NCBI GenBank assembly: GCA_943370285.1
Contig: CALRQJ020000001.1
Location: 248,001 to 312,000, forward strand
Length of the DNA: 64,000 nucleotides
DNA from: CALRQJ02 sp943370285
GTDB taxonomy: Bacteria > Bacteroidota > Bacteroidia > Chitinophagales > Chitinophagaceae
Reading direction: 5' to 3'
Shown: one piece after another, positions 51,999 through 60,944 of the stretch
How the letters are laid out: each line of letters begins with the position of its first letter
Numbering within the stretch: the first letter of the stretch is position 1
Position numbers and translations under genes: made by a program
The notes under the pieces: generated by a model
The model's database searches: none
What the model was told of the DNA's origin: nothing
The model's input: only the letters and a program-made list of their open reading frames with translations

Positions 51999-52634
51999 AT
52001 GAGAGCTTATTTACTATTGGCAATACTGCTACAAGTGTATCAACAGAGTTCAGCACAAGCTTATACCGCTGAAGTTATGCCTGGCAACAGATACTTATTT
52101 TATCAACATTTATTTCGCCAAAAAATAAAAGAAAACAGTAAGGTAGGTTTTGTTCATATTGCAAACATCAGCAACTGGTATCAACAAAATCCCAATAAAG
52201 GAGGCATGGGAAATGAAATTATGAATCAAGTATACCTCAGCCAAGAGGTAATTCAAAATGTTACTTTTCTGGGAGGGTTATTTTATACAAATGTTACAGG
52301 TATTCGACCTTCGATTGCCATTCAATTTACACAGATATTTAAAAATGGTTTAATTGCGATTGTACCAAGAGCTGATATATCTAAAAACGGCAGTACTGAA
52401 TTAATGGGAATGCTTGAGTACCAACCAACATTAACGAAGAAAATAAAACTGTATTCAAGATTACAATTTATGCATAATGTCGGCCCAAATCATCACAATA
52501 GAAGTTACCAGCGTGCAAGGGTGGGAATACAGATAAAAAAGTTTCAGTTCGGTGTAGGTGTGAATGTGAATCAATATGGGTATCCTTTAAAAACGAAAAT
52601 CAATAGCGGTATTTTTTTACGAAAACCATTCTAG
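51999..52634 (+). CDS. Exported protein of unknown function, possible outer-membrane beta-barrel
   Basis: The 211-aa product has a signal peptide (MRAYLLLAILLQVYQQSSAQ, cleavage near 19-20). The rest shows alternating hydrophobic/polar strands, for example KVGFVHIANISNWYQ, ALPR-like IAIVPRADIS and KFQFGVGVNVNQYGYPL. A terminal pattern ending in KPF resembles a C-terminal outer-membrane sorting residue. I do not recognise the family. Its stop shares CTAG with the convergent Crp/Fnr gene. Confidence 0.7.
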   Translation: MRAYLLLAILLQVYQQSSAQAYTAEVMPGNRYLFYQHLFRQKIKENSKVGFVHIANISNWYQQNPNKGGMGNEIMNQVYLSQEVIQNVTFLGGLFYTNVTGIRPSIAIQFTQIFKNGLIAIVPRADISKNGSTELMGMLEYQPTLTKKIKLYSRLQFMHNVGPNHHNRSYQRARVGIQIKKFQFGVGVNVNQYGYPLKTKINSGIFLRKPF

Positions 52635-53239
52635 TTTGTTTGTCGTTTTTGCTCCCGATTTTTTTGCACAATTCGTTTTTTTATTAGACTCAAAAACTCC
52701 GGCGTCATACCTAAATACGAGGCAATATGCTTTTGTGAAATTTGTAAATCCATTTCGGGATAAGTATTTCTGAAAGCGATGTAACGCTGTTCTGCATCCA
52801 TGCCAAGAGATTCTAATACACGCCGATGAAAACTTGCATAGGCCTTTTGTATCAGAAGTCGAAAGAAGCGTTCCATTTTGGGCACAGACTCATATACTAA
52901 TTGAAGTTGATCATAGGAAATGGATAGCACCTCCGTAGTTTCTAATGCCTCAGTAAACATACTAGCCTTAGTTTGCATAATAAAACTTGGAAAATCGCCG
53001 ACCCACCATTTGCCGATGCCTAATTGCACAACATGTTCATGACCATTGGGTTCAATATAAAATACCCTGGCACTACCTTTTATAATGAAATTGGTATATC
53101 GATTGATTTCACCTTCGATATTTAAAAAATCTCCTTTCTTAAAACATCTTTCGACAGTGTGTAGCAAAACAAACTCTTCTTCTTCCTTTGTTAGGTTGAC
53201 ATAATTGTTGAAACTATCAAGTAATAATTGATGATTCAT
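52631..53239 (-). CDS. Crp/Fnr-family transcriptional regulator
   Basis: A 202-aa regulator. The cyclic-nucleotide-binding-like barrel spans about 20-130 (CFKKGDFLNIEGEINRYTNFIIKGSARVFYIEPNG). A C-terminal winged helix shows ISQKHIASYLGMTPEFLSLIKKR. No Fnr-type Cys cluster is present, so an oxygen-sensing Fe-S centre is unlikely. It is a candidate regulator of the divergent doxX-VOC and exported-protein genes, given the dyad nearby. A TACTTTTA near-consensus box is 4 nt before the ATG. Confidence 0.87.
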   Translation of the reverse strand: MNHQLLLDSFNNYVNLTKEEEEFVLLHTVERCFKKGDFLNIEGEINRYTNFIIKGSARVFYIEPNGHEHVVQLGIGKWWVGDFPSFIMQTKASMFTEALETTEVLSISYDQLQLVYESVPKMERFFRLLIQKAYASFHRRVLESLGMDAEQRYIAFRNTYPEMDLQISQKHIASYLGMTPEFLSLIKKRIVQKNREQKRQTN

Positions 53240-53664
53240 GCTTTAAAAGTAAAAAATAAACAAAAGCTATGGTAAGAATATTTGCACCTACAACAATTAT
53301 AAAGTATGTAAAAAATAGTTGCATGAAAAATGATTACCCTTCAAAATGTCATCATAGCATTGGTAAAATTGGAGTATTGAAACTCTCTGTTTATTTCTAA
53401 AAGCAATCCCCAAATCCGATTTCAAGTACCGTTCATATTAAAATGCCTTTGCTTTATCAATAAAAAGCAAAAAAAAACTATAGAAATAGCAAAAAAATCT
53501 TCGTTGAATCAACATCTCTCCTTTGATGCCGAATTAATCTTTCTTCAAGATTACTGGTACAACCGGTGTAATACGTACCATCATGACATAACAATATGTA
53601 AACGACTTGGTGCAGATAATTATAAATAAAAAAACCTCCGTCGCTAAAGCTATGGAGGGTGAAG
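53240..53664. other. Intergenic region without a convincing gene
   Basis: AT-rich, with no ORF of good quality. The tRNA-Ser terminator lies at its right end. A 17-codon open segment on the minus strand next to the tRNA ends in VRITPVVPVILKKD before a stop; it could be a remnant, see findings. Confidence 0.4.
53628..53658 (-). terminator. Intrinsic terminator of tRNA-Ser
   Basis: On the minus strand CCTCC pairs with GGAGG across a 14-nt loop, followed by seven T's, 6 nt after the tRNA 3' end. Confidence 0.7.
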
Positions 53665-53749
53665 CGGAGAGAGAGGGATTCGAACCCCCGGACCTGTAAC
53701 AGTCAACAGTTTTCAAGACTGCCGCAATCGACCACTCTGCCATCTCTCC
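53665..53749 (-). tRNA. tRNA-Ser (anticodon UGA)
   Basis: Acceptor stem GGAGAGA / TCTCTCC with discriminator G. The anticodon loop CTTGAAA has TGA at 53713-53715 and a stem of GCAGT / ACTGT. A long variable arm follows (TTGACTGTTACAG region), then a T-arm with GGTTCGAATCC. The long variable arm and the G73 discriminator identify serine; it reads UCA and probably UCN codons. The CCA end is not encoded. A TTATTTTG box ends 6 nt upstream of the mature 5' end. Confidence 0.96.
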
Positions 53750-53754
53750 GGGTG

Positions 53755-53762
53755 CAAAATAA
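53755..53762 (-). promoter_or_regulatory. Possible -7-like box (TTATTTTG) of tRNA-Ser
   Basis: One mismatch to TAnnTTTG, 5 nt (CACCC) before the mature tRNA 5' end. If used, transcription must start within these few bases. Confidence 0.35.
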
Positions 53763-53871
53763 TAGCAAGCAATCCTATCTTCCAAAAAAACTATTGATAA
53801 ACAGTAGATTTAGTAAAAGAAATCAGCAATAAAAAAATGAAAACAAAGTTTAGCTAAGTGTAGCGGTACAG

Positions 53872-54303
53872 TTACAACAATAATTTGCTGAAACGTTGCA
53901 GTTCTGTCAGTTCAACAGGCAATAAAATTTCGTTTTTATCCAACTTAGCTTTGAAGTACAATACTCGTTTATGCTGTGGATATTTTTCAAGAATAGCGTT
54001 TACTTGATTTGCAATTTCAGGGTCAATAGTATAAAGCGGTTTCGTTTCGGGTAATGCCGATTTAAACCGATTGGGCTGTTTTAGCATGATGGCTTCTAGA
54101 GTGGCCAAATTTGCAGCACTTACCGTTTCTACTTTTTGTGCTTTGTAGTAAAGGCCTTGTATTTGCTTCTTACTCAAGCCGCCCCTCTCATGGTATTGAA
54201 AGTAGAGACTATTCACAAATTCAGCATTTGGATTTGCCGCCAGGACAGCTTTCAACACAGTATCAATCACATCAACATCAGGCTTTTTTTTATGGTGTTG
54301 CAT
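53872..54303 (-). CDS. Hypothetical protein downstream of nuoN, 143 aa
   Basis: The product starts MQHHKKKPDVDVIDTVLKAV. It is soluble and helical, without signal or TM segment. Short motifs include YHERGGLSKKQIQGLYYKAQ (about 48-67) and KPLYTIDPEIANQVNAILEKYPQH near the end. I do not recognise the family. The longest frame begins at 54375 and overlaps nuoN by 41 nt; the ATG at 54303, 31 nt after nuoN, is preferred. It is probably the last gene of the complex I transcript, but a role in the complex is not shown. Confidence 0.7.
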   Translation of the reverse strand: MQHHKKKPDVDVIDTVLKAVLAANPNAEFVNSLYFQYHERGGLSKKQIQGLYYKAQKVETVSAANLATLEAIMLKQPNRFKSALPETKPLYTIDPEIANQVNAILEKYPQHKRVLYFKAKLDKNEILLPVELTELQRFSKLLL

Positions 54304-54334
54304 GATGTTGATTGAGTTAGTGACTGAAAAAGAA

Positions 54335-55708
54335 TCAGAAATAATAAAATTGCAATAAAGCATTTGGGAAAACACCCAATAATATAATCAGCGCAGCTGT
54401 AACTACCAATAGCCATTTAAAAGCAGGTGTAATGGTTGAAATCGTTACTTCACCTTCTTTAAAATACATCGCCTGAATTACTTTAAAATAGTAGTAGGCA
54501 CTAATTGCAGCAAATACAACCGCTACAATGGCAATCCATGTAAATCGACCACTACGTATAGCGGCAGATAACATATAATATTTGGAGAAGAAGCCCGCTG
54601 TAAGGGGAATACCAGCTAAGGACAATAAGAAAACAGTATTTAATCCTGCCAATAAAGGTTGCGATTTTGCTAAGCCATTATAACCATCAAAACTGTAATC
54701 ATCCATTTTAATCAAAATTGCAAATATGCCAATGCTTGCCAAGCAGTAAGCAGCTGCATACAAAATCATACCCTCTTTTGCTTCTTCGTTAAAGGCGTAT
54801 AAGGCAAACATCATAAAGCCTGCTTGAGCAATACTGGAGTATGCCAACATTCTTTTTACACTTTGTTGAAAAACCGCCGTAAGATTACCAACAGCAAGTG
54901 TAGCTATGATGATGAGTCCAACTAATATTTGCCATTGCCCGCCTAATGATCCAAACCTTGCTTCGAACAAACGGATAAAAGCAGCAAAGCTGGCTACTTT
55001 TACAATCGAAGCCATATAGGCTGTAAAAACGGTTGGGGCTCCATCGTATACATCAGGTGTCCAAAAATGAAAAGGAGCAGCAGATACTTTGAAAGACATA
55101 GACACCAATAACAATAACAATCCTGACGCTTCTAATAAAGAAACACCCGGCATAACCGAGGCTACTTTCTCTACTCTAAATGAACCATTAGCACCATAAA
55201 TAAGTGCAATACCCATTAACATAATACCTGTTGAGAAAGAACCCATCAAGAAATATTTCAACGAAGCTTCATTGCTTTTTAGGTTACGCTTATCCGATCC
55301 GGTTAAGATGTATAATGGGATAGAAATGATTTCGATTCCGATAAATAACATCAATAACGTTTGGTAAGCTGTAACTATACCAATACCACAAGTAATAAAG
55401 AATATCAAGGCAAAATAATCAGGGGTATGGTTACCCACTTTCTCAATATCAGATCCACTTAATAGCACAAATAACAATGTAGCTGCAATACAAATACTGT
55501 TGAAGAGTAAGCCAAACTTCTCAACATGCAACATACCGTTGGTGTTGATGTTGAAGATGTTGAAGTTGTTAGATTCTCCAATATTGGCTAATAGCAACAA
55601 CAAAAAACCAGCAGCTGCTATGTACTTAAATGCTGCTTTGTTTTTGATGAAGATGCCGCTAAACATCATCACCACACCTAAAATTGCCGAAAGTATAATC
55701 GTATTCAT
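54335..55708 (-). CDS. nuoN: NADH-quinone oxidoreductase subunit N
   Basis: Membrane proton-pumping subunit, antiporter-like, 457 aa with about 13-14 TM helices. Recognisable parts are KYFLMGSFSTGIMLMGIALIYG, the conserved Lys-containing SFKVSAAPFHFWTPDVYDGAPT and GLMAYSS-like KRMLAYSSIAQAGFMMFALY. It is the final core gene of the minus-strand nuo cluster, 20 nt after nuoM. Confidence 0.95.
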   Translation of the reverse strand: MNTIILSAILGVVMMFSGIFIKNKAAFKYIAAAGFLLLLLANIGESNNFNIFNINTNGMLHVEKFGLLFNSICIAATLLFVLLSGSDIEKVGNHTPDYFALIFFITCGIGIVTAYQTLLMLFIGIEIISIPLYILTGSDKRNLKSNEASLKYFLMGSFSTGIMLMGIALIYGANGSFRVEKVASVMPGVSLLEASGLLLLLVSMSFKVSAAPFHFWTPDVYDGAPTVFTAYMASIVKVASFAAFIRLFEARFGSLGGQWQILVGLIIIATLAVGNLTAVFQQSVKRMLAYSSIAQAGFMMFALYAFNEEAKEGMILYAAAYCLASIGIFAILIKMDDYSFDGYNGLAKSQPLLAGLNTVFLLSLAGIPLTAGFFSKYYMLSAAIRSGRFTWIAIVAVVFAAISAYYYFKVIQAMYFKEGEVTISTITPAFKWLLVVTAALIILLGVFPNALLQFYYF

Positions 55709-55728
55709 AATCGTCTGCTCGTATGCTG

Positions 55729-57168
55729 TTATTGGTTCAAATATGCTGTTAGATTTTGTACAGCATCGTTCGTTAAGTTGATCATGGGTTGTGGATACAC
55801 TCCAAACACCAACACTATAATCACCAAAATACTTAATACTAATTTGGTATTGAATGGCAAGTCGGTAATTTGACTAGCTGCTTGACCGGCTGTGCCATAT
55901 ATTACTTTTTGTACCATCCACAAGGTATAAACAGCTGCCAAGATAATGCTGCTACCTGCAACTGCTGCGATATACACATTGTATGCGAATAGGCCATTAA
56001 ACATCATAAACTCACCTACAAAAGCATTGGTTAATGGCAATGCAACATTGGCTAAAGCCATTACTACTAACATGATGGCTAAAGCAGGTGCTTTTGTTGC
56101 CAATCCACCTAACTCACTCAGTTTACGAGTGCCGGTTTGTTGTTCAATATAATCGGCTACTATCCACAAGCCAATGACGTTAACACCGTGACTAAACATT
56201 TGAATCATTACGCCTTGAAAACCGGTTTTATCACCTGCAAATAATGCGGCACACATTAAACCAATGTGAGCAATAGAAGAATAAGCAATCAATCGCTTCA
56301 CATCATCTTGTTTGATGGCAATCAGTGAAGCGTAAATCATTCCTATTACTGCGAGGATGATGACAATATTGCCCCATTGTGCAGCTGCTTCGGGAAAAAC
56401 AGGCAACAACCATCTTACAACCGCAAACAATCCCATTTTAACCATAACACCACTCAAAACCATTGTTACCGCAGTTGGCGATTGTTCATAAGTATCAGGT
56501 TGCCAAGTATGAAAAGGGAAGATGGGCATTTTGATGGCAAATGCAATAAAGAATAATGCAAATAATATGGAACCCTGTGTTGATGTAAATTGTAAATCAT
56601 AGAATGCCTGCATGGCAAAGCTATGATTAGGCGTTTGGTAAGAGAGGTACACAATTCCAATCAACATTAATAAAGATCCAAAGAAGGTGTACACAAAGAA
56701 TTTGAAAGTAACTGCAATACGCTTCTCTCCGCCCCACTTAGAGCATAAGAAATAAACCGGTATCAATGCCAACTCCCAAAAGAAATAAAACAATAAACAA
56801 TCTGATGCAGTAAATACACCTGTAAGTCCTGTTTGAGTCAGCAACATCAATCCATAAAAAGCATTAGGAGAAATATATTTATTATTATACGTTGCAATAA
56901 AGATCAATGGAAATGAAACAGCGGTGAGTAAGCATAACATGGTGCTCATACCATCCATAGAAAGACTGAAACGACTGCCTAATTGAGGCAACCAAGCTGC
57001 ATCGTAGCTACGTAAGGTAGCATCTGATTGATACATTCCCCATACAGCAACTGCTAATGTGGCAACACTCACCAAAACAGCCCATCCTTTGGCAGCCTTT
57101 TCTTCCTTCAAAAAAAAGTTAATCAATCCACCCACCAACGGAATCAATATTAATAAAACAGGTATCAT
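55729..57168 (-). CDS. nuoM: NADH-quinone oxidoreductase subunit M
   Basis: Antiporter-like proton-channel subunit of complex I, 479 aa, about 13-14 TM helices. Key features are FYFFWELALIPVYFL with the conserved Glu, AIKMPIFPFHTWQPDTYEQSPT with the Lys, and VKRLIAYSSIAHIGLM. It is 19 nt downstream of nuoL and 20 nt upstream of nuoN. Confidence 0.96.
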   Translation of the reverse strand: MIPVLLILIPLVGGLINFFLKEEKAAKGWAVLVSVATLAVAVWGMYQSDATLRSYDAAWLPQLGSRFSLSMDGMSTMLCLLTAVSFPLIFIATYNNKYISPNAFYGLMLLTQTGLTGVFTASDCLLFYFFWELALIPVYFLCSKWGGEKRIAVTFKFFVYTFFGSLLMLIGIVYLSYQTPNHSFAMQAFYDLQFTSTQGSILFALFFIAFAIKMPIFPFHTWQPDTYEQSPTAVTMVLSGVMVKMGLFAVVRWLLPVFPEAAAQWGNIVIILAVIGMIYASLIAIKQDDVKRLIAYSSIAHIGLMCAALFAGDKTGFQGVMIQMFSHGVNVIGLWIVADYIEQQTGTRKLSELGGLATKAPALAIMLVVMALANVALPLTNAFVGEFMMFNGLFAYNVYIAAVAGSSIILAAVYTLWMVQKVIYGTAGQAASQITDLPFNTKLVLSILVIIVLVFGVYPQPMINLTNDAVQNLTAYLNQ

Positions 57169-57187
57169 ATCAGTTATTTCAAAAAAA

Positions 57188-59068
57188 TTATCTCAGATAA
57201 AACATCACTATAAAAACAGTAATAATTCCAATCACCATCATAAATACATAACTACCCACTTGACCACTTTGCAGTAATCTAATTTGGCGGCCTGTATATT
57301 GAATACTTTTACCCACACCATTCACTAATCCGTCAATTCCACTCTTTTCTATTATTGAATTAAAAATACCAGCTATCCAAAGCAATGGCTTTGTAATCAC
57401 CGTATCGTACAATTCATCAACATAACATTTATTAGAAAGGATTTTACCTAAACCGGTAGGTTCGCTAAACTGTGTTTGTTTGCTAAATTTCATCCAAGCC
57501 ACAACAATAGCTATTAACGCTAAACCCATAGAAGCACCCATCAACATATATTCTGTGCTATGACTAAGGTGGTGCATTTCTTGCTTCGCAATGATTGGTG
57601 AAAGGAAATGTTCTAAAGCATGTGCATGTTCCATGAATACAGCAGGTATGCCAACAAATCCACCCACAACACTTAAAATAGCTAATACAATTAATGGAAT
57701 GGTCATTGCCTTCGGACTTTCATGCAAATGATGTTCTTGTTCATGTGTTCCTCTAAACTTACCTAAGAAAGTTAACGCATACAAACGGAACATGTAAAAG
57801 GCCGTCATTACGGCACCAACAACTGCTATTCCCCAATAGAGTGGATTTTTAGCAAATGCTGCTGCTAGAATTTCATCTTTGGAAAAGAAACCACTGAAAG
57901 GGAAAATACCGGCGATAGCCAAACAACCCAATAAGAAAGTAATATGTGTAATAGGAAGATGTTTTTTCAAACCACCCATTTTTGTAATGTCTTGTTCGTG
58001 ATGCATGGCATGAATTACACTCCCTGCTCCAAGGAACAATAAGGCTTTAAAAAAGGCATGTGTCATTACATGAAACACACCGCCAACATAGGCACCAACG
58101 CCTAATGCTAAAAACATATATCCTAACTGACTAACAGTAGAATAAGCCAATACTTTTTTAATATCATTTTGTTTGATGGCAATGGTGGCTGCTAATAAAG
58201 CAGTGGTTAAACCAACAACCGCAACTACACCTTGCGTTATAGGAGCCAAGTTGTATAAGATATTGCTTCTTACAATCATGTAGATACCGGCTGTAACCAT
58301 GGTAGCAGCGTGGATCAAAGCAGAAACCGGTGTGGGGCCGGCCATCGCATCAGGTAACCAAGTGTACAATGGAATTTGTGCACTTTTACCCATAGCACCT
58401 ACAAAAAGCAACATGGTAATAACCGTTGCATCGAAAGTGGATAGCGTTGACGCTTGTGCCATAACATCGCCGTAAGATACCGTACCTAATTTAGCAATAA
58501 TCCAAAATACAGCTAATAAAAAGCCTAGGTCGCCAATACGGTTCATTACAAAAGCCTTACGGGCTGCATAGTTGTAATTATCGTTCTTGAACCAAAATCC
58601 GATTAATAAATAAGAGCACAAACCAACACCTTCCCAACCAATAAACATCATCACATAATTACCACCCAATACCAACATCAACATAGAAAAAACAAACAGG
58701 TTGAGGTAAGCAAAATAGCGGGCAAAATGATGGCTTTCTTCTTCATGCATGTAGGCGGCAGAATACACATGAATCAAAAAACCTACACCGGTGATAATGA
58801 GTAGAAAAATGACAGACAATTGATCTACCAAAAATGCAAAAGGAATAGTAAATGCATCAGCCTGAATAAAATTAAATAATACCACTTCAGTACCTGTTCC
58901 TGTTGATTTAATTTCTAAAAAAATCAAGAAACTTACTACGAATGATGCTAGAATAACACCACTACCAATTACGGCAGTCATGTTTTTTGATAAAGACTTA
59001 CGACCCAAACCATTGATTAAAAAACCAATCAATGGAAACAATGGAATCAAGTAGACCAATTTACTCAT
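57188..59068 (-). CDS. nuoL: NADH-quinone oxidoreductase subunit L
   Basis: The largest membrane subunit, 626 aa with about 16 TM helices plus the lateral helix at the C-terminus. Features are FIGWEGVGLCSYLLIGFWF (conserved Glu), GKSAQIPLYTWLPDAMAGPTP (Lys) and KKVLAYSTVSQLGYM. The His-rich stretch around EHHLHESPKAM lies before the final helices. It follows nuoK after 68 nt on the same strand. Confidence 0.96.
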   Translation of the reverse strand: MSKLVYLIPLFPLIGFLINGLGRKSLSKNMTAVIGSGVILASFVVSFLIFLEIKSTGTGTEVVLFNFIQADAFTIPFAFLVDQLSVIFLLIITGVGFLIHVYSAAYMHEEESHHFARYFAYLNLFVFSMLMLVLGGNYVMMFIGWEGVGLCSYLLIGFWFKNDNYNYAARKAFVMNRIGDLGFLLAVFWIIAKLGTVSYGDVMAQASTLSTFDATVITMLLFVGAMGKSAQIPLYTWLPDAMAGPTPVSALIHAATMVTAGIYMIVRSNILYNLAPITQGVVAVVGLTTALLAATIAIKQNDIKKVLAYSTVSQLGYMFLALGVGAYVGGVFHVMTHAFFKALLFLGAGSVIHAMHHEQDITKMGGLKKHLPITHITFLLGCLAIAGIFPFSGFFSKDEILAAAFAKNPLYWGIAVVGAVMTAFYMFRLYALTFLGKFRGTHEQEHHLHESPKAMTIPLIVLAILSVVGGFVGIPAVFMEHAHALEHFLSPIIAKQEMHHLSHSTEYMLMGASMGLALIAIVVAWMKFSKQTQFSEPTGLGKILSNKCYVDELYDTVITKPLLWIAGIFNSIIEKSGIDGLVNGVGKSIQYTGRQIRLLQSGQVGSYVFMMVIGIITVFIVMFYLR

Positions 59069-59136
59069 AAGTTATATGCTTAATGCCCAAAGCAACATGA
59101 TGAAAGCAATAGCTTTCAATTTGTTTGCAGTAGCCT

Positions 59137-59472
59137 TTAGTTCTTCAATCTGTTTAAAAAGTTCACATCTACACTGTGTACATTTCTGTACATCATTACA
59201 ATAATGGCTAAACCCACACTCACTTCTGCCGCAGCCACAACCATAATAAAGAATACAAATAACTGACCTTCTGTACCAACTGTACTTAGCTTATCGTAAG
59301 CATAAGCAGTACCATGATGCATTTTAGAAAATGCTACTAAAAGCAAATTCGTTGCGTTTAACATCAACTCAATACACATGAAAATGATAATGGCATTGCG
59401 GCGAGTTAATACACCTATTACACCGATACAAAAAAGTGCAACTGCTAATGTGATATAATACGTTATTGGCAT
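59137..59472 (-). CDS. nuoK: NADH-quinone oxidoreductase subunit K
   Basis: A 111-aa subunit with three TM helices. It has the conserved Glu-containing IIFMCIELMLNATNLLLVAF and AAAEVSVGLAIIVMMYR. It is part of the E-channel region linking quinone reduction to proton pumping. It lies 35 nt after nuoJ. Confidence 0.96.
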   Translation of the reverse strand: MPITYYITLAVALFCIGVIGVLTRRNAIIIFMCIELMLNATNLLLVAFSKMHHGTAYAYDKLSTVGTEGQLFVFFIMVVAAAEVSVGLAIIVMMYRNVHSVDVNFLNRLKN

Positions 59473-59507
59473 AATTCCAATTTGAAATCAATTCGTTTTA
59501 AAATAAC

Positions 59508-60014
59508 TTAATCTCCCTTTTTACCGATTACAACTGCCCCAACCATAGCACTCAAAAAGAGTACACTAGCAATTTCAAAAGGCACAACATATTCTGTAAA
59601 CAACACTTTTCCCAAGTTCTTAATTAATCCAATATCGCCTTCGTTCACTTGCGCAGTACGAGTTTCCATATCCCTTGCACTTCGCAATACAAACAAAAGA
59701 ATAGTCATTAAAGAACCTCCTGCAATAACACCGGTTAATTTGGTGAGTAGATTTTTTTGCGGCTCAGTTTCTTTACGCAAATTCATCAACATAATTACAA
59801 AGAGGAACAATACCATAATGGCACCGGCATACACAATCAAATTAACAATAGCTAGGAATTGGGCATTCAACATTACATAATGGCCGGAGATGGCAAAAAA
59901 CACCACAATCAACCACAATACACTATGAACTGGGTTTTTGCTTAACAGTACCATCACTGCACTAAACAATGCCAGTACACTTAATATCCAAAAAACAATT
60001 TCTGTTATACTCAT
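59508..60014 (-). CDS. nuoJ: NADH-quinone oxidoreductase subunit J
   Basis: A 168-aa protein with five TM helices. Characteristic sequences are NPVHSVLWLIVVFFAISGHYVML and IVNLIVYAGAIMVLFLFVIMLMNL, which includes the conserved Tyr/Gly of TM3 and its pi-bulge. It lies 30 nt after nuoI. Confidence 0.96.
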   Translation of the reverse strand: MSITEIVFWILSVLALFSAVMVLLSKNPVHSVLWLIVVFFAISGHYVMLNAQFLAIVNLIVYAGAIMVLFLFVIMLMNLRKETEPQKNLLTKLTGVIAGGSLMTILLFVLRSARDMETRTAQVNEGDIGLIKNLGKVLFTEYVVPFEIASVLFLSAMVGAVVIGKKGD

Positions 60015-60044
60015 GAGAACAATTCAATTTGCTGTTAAGCAATA

Positions 60045-60578
60045 TTAATTAAGCCCTTTTGCAGCAGCATATTCTGCCGGTTGCGTTACAGGGTCTGGTA
60101 TCAATAAATCATCTTTGCCATAAATAAAACCTTTACGGGTATAGTTGGCCGGTGCAAATGTTTCACTTAGGTAGATGGCATCTTTCGGACAAGCCTCTTC
60201 ACATAATCCGCAGAAAATACAGCGCAACATGTTAATTTCATATTTGGCTGCATATTTCTCTTCACGGTATAAATTTTCTTCGCCGGGTAAACGTTCAGCA
60301 GCTTCCATAGTAATGGCTTCTGCCGGGCAAGCTACGGCACATAAACCACAGGCGGTGCAACGTTCACGGCCTTCTTCATCTCTGTTCAACACATGTAATC
60401 CACGAAATACCGGACTAAATGGTCTTTTTTGCTCCGGATAACGAATAGTAGGTTGCTTCTTAAAAATATGGCTAAACGTAATAGCCATACCTTTAACGAT
60501 AGAGGGTAAATACAAACTCTCCATGAATGTCATGGGTTTTCTGTTTACCGCTTTTGCTCTGTTTGTTAATGCCTGCAT
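60045..60578 (-). CDS. nuoI: NADH-quinone oxidoreductase subunit I
   Basis: A 177-aa ferredoxin-like subunit holding clusters N6a and N6b. Two 4Fe-4S motifs are intact: CTACGLCAVACPAEAI and CIFCGLCEEACPKDAI. The N-terminal amphipathic/hydrophobic segment (about 15-40) attaches it to the membrane arm. It lies 66 nt downstream of the 97-aa gene. Confidence 0.96.
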   Translation of the reverse strand: MQALTNRAKAVNRKPMTFMESLYLPSIVKGMAITFSHIFKKQPTIRYPEQKRPFSPVFRGLHVLNRDEEGRERCTACGLCAVACPAEAITMEAAERLPGEENLYREEKYAAKYEINMLRCIFCGLCEEACPKDAIYLSETFAPANYTRKGFIYGKDDLLIPDPVTQPAEYAAAKGLN

Positions 60579-60644
60579 ACCACTTTGCCCTTAGGCTATC
60601 TGTTTAAGTTCGCAAATATATTTTTTGTACCCGACTAAACAATA

Positions 60645-60938
60645 CTATTGTGCAGCCGTTGCGTCGCACTCTTGTACTTTTGATGCTCTACGCTGCCTGA
60701 ACAATACCGGTGCTATCCAATACACAATACCAGGAATTAAGAACAACAACACGAAAGCTACAAAAACCCAACCTAGCAGACCTTCAAATTCCGATGGCTC
60801 TATTCGTTGTGCCTTATTTTTTATTTTCAAAATTCCTCTAACTATCAGTAGTAGCATTGATATCCACCACAACCACTCCATTGCATTTTTCCAAAATGGT
60901 TTTACTTCGGGGTCTGTTCTAATGGTTCTCCGTTTCAT
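60645..60938 (-). CDS. Small two-TM membrane protein inserted between nuoH and nuoI
   Basis: A 97-aa protein: a basic N-terminus (MKRRTIRTDPEVKPFWKNAMEW), TM helices at about 22-38 and 55-76, and a polar tail (RQRRASKVQECDATAAQ). It is not any of the 14 core Nuo subunits. It starts 6 nt after the nuoH stop and reads in the same direction, so it is expressed with complex I. It could be an accessory/assembly protein of the membrane arm or an unrelated passenger; sequence does not decide. Confidence 0.75.
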   Translation of the reverse strand: MKRRTIRTDPEVKPFWKNAMEWLWWISMLLLIVRGILKIKNKAQRIEPSEFEGLLGWVFVAFVLLFLIPGIVYWIAPVLFRQRRASKVQECDATAAQ

Positions 60939-60944
60939 TGGCTA

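Noticed and set aside
53534..53785. 83-codon minus-strand frame covering the tRNA region
   Set aside because: Most of it is the translated tRNA-Ser (AEWSIAAVLKTVDCYRSGG is a well-known artefact of that tRNA). Only its end is discussed, as a possible remnant.
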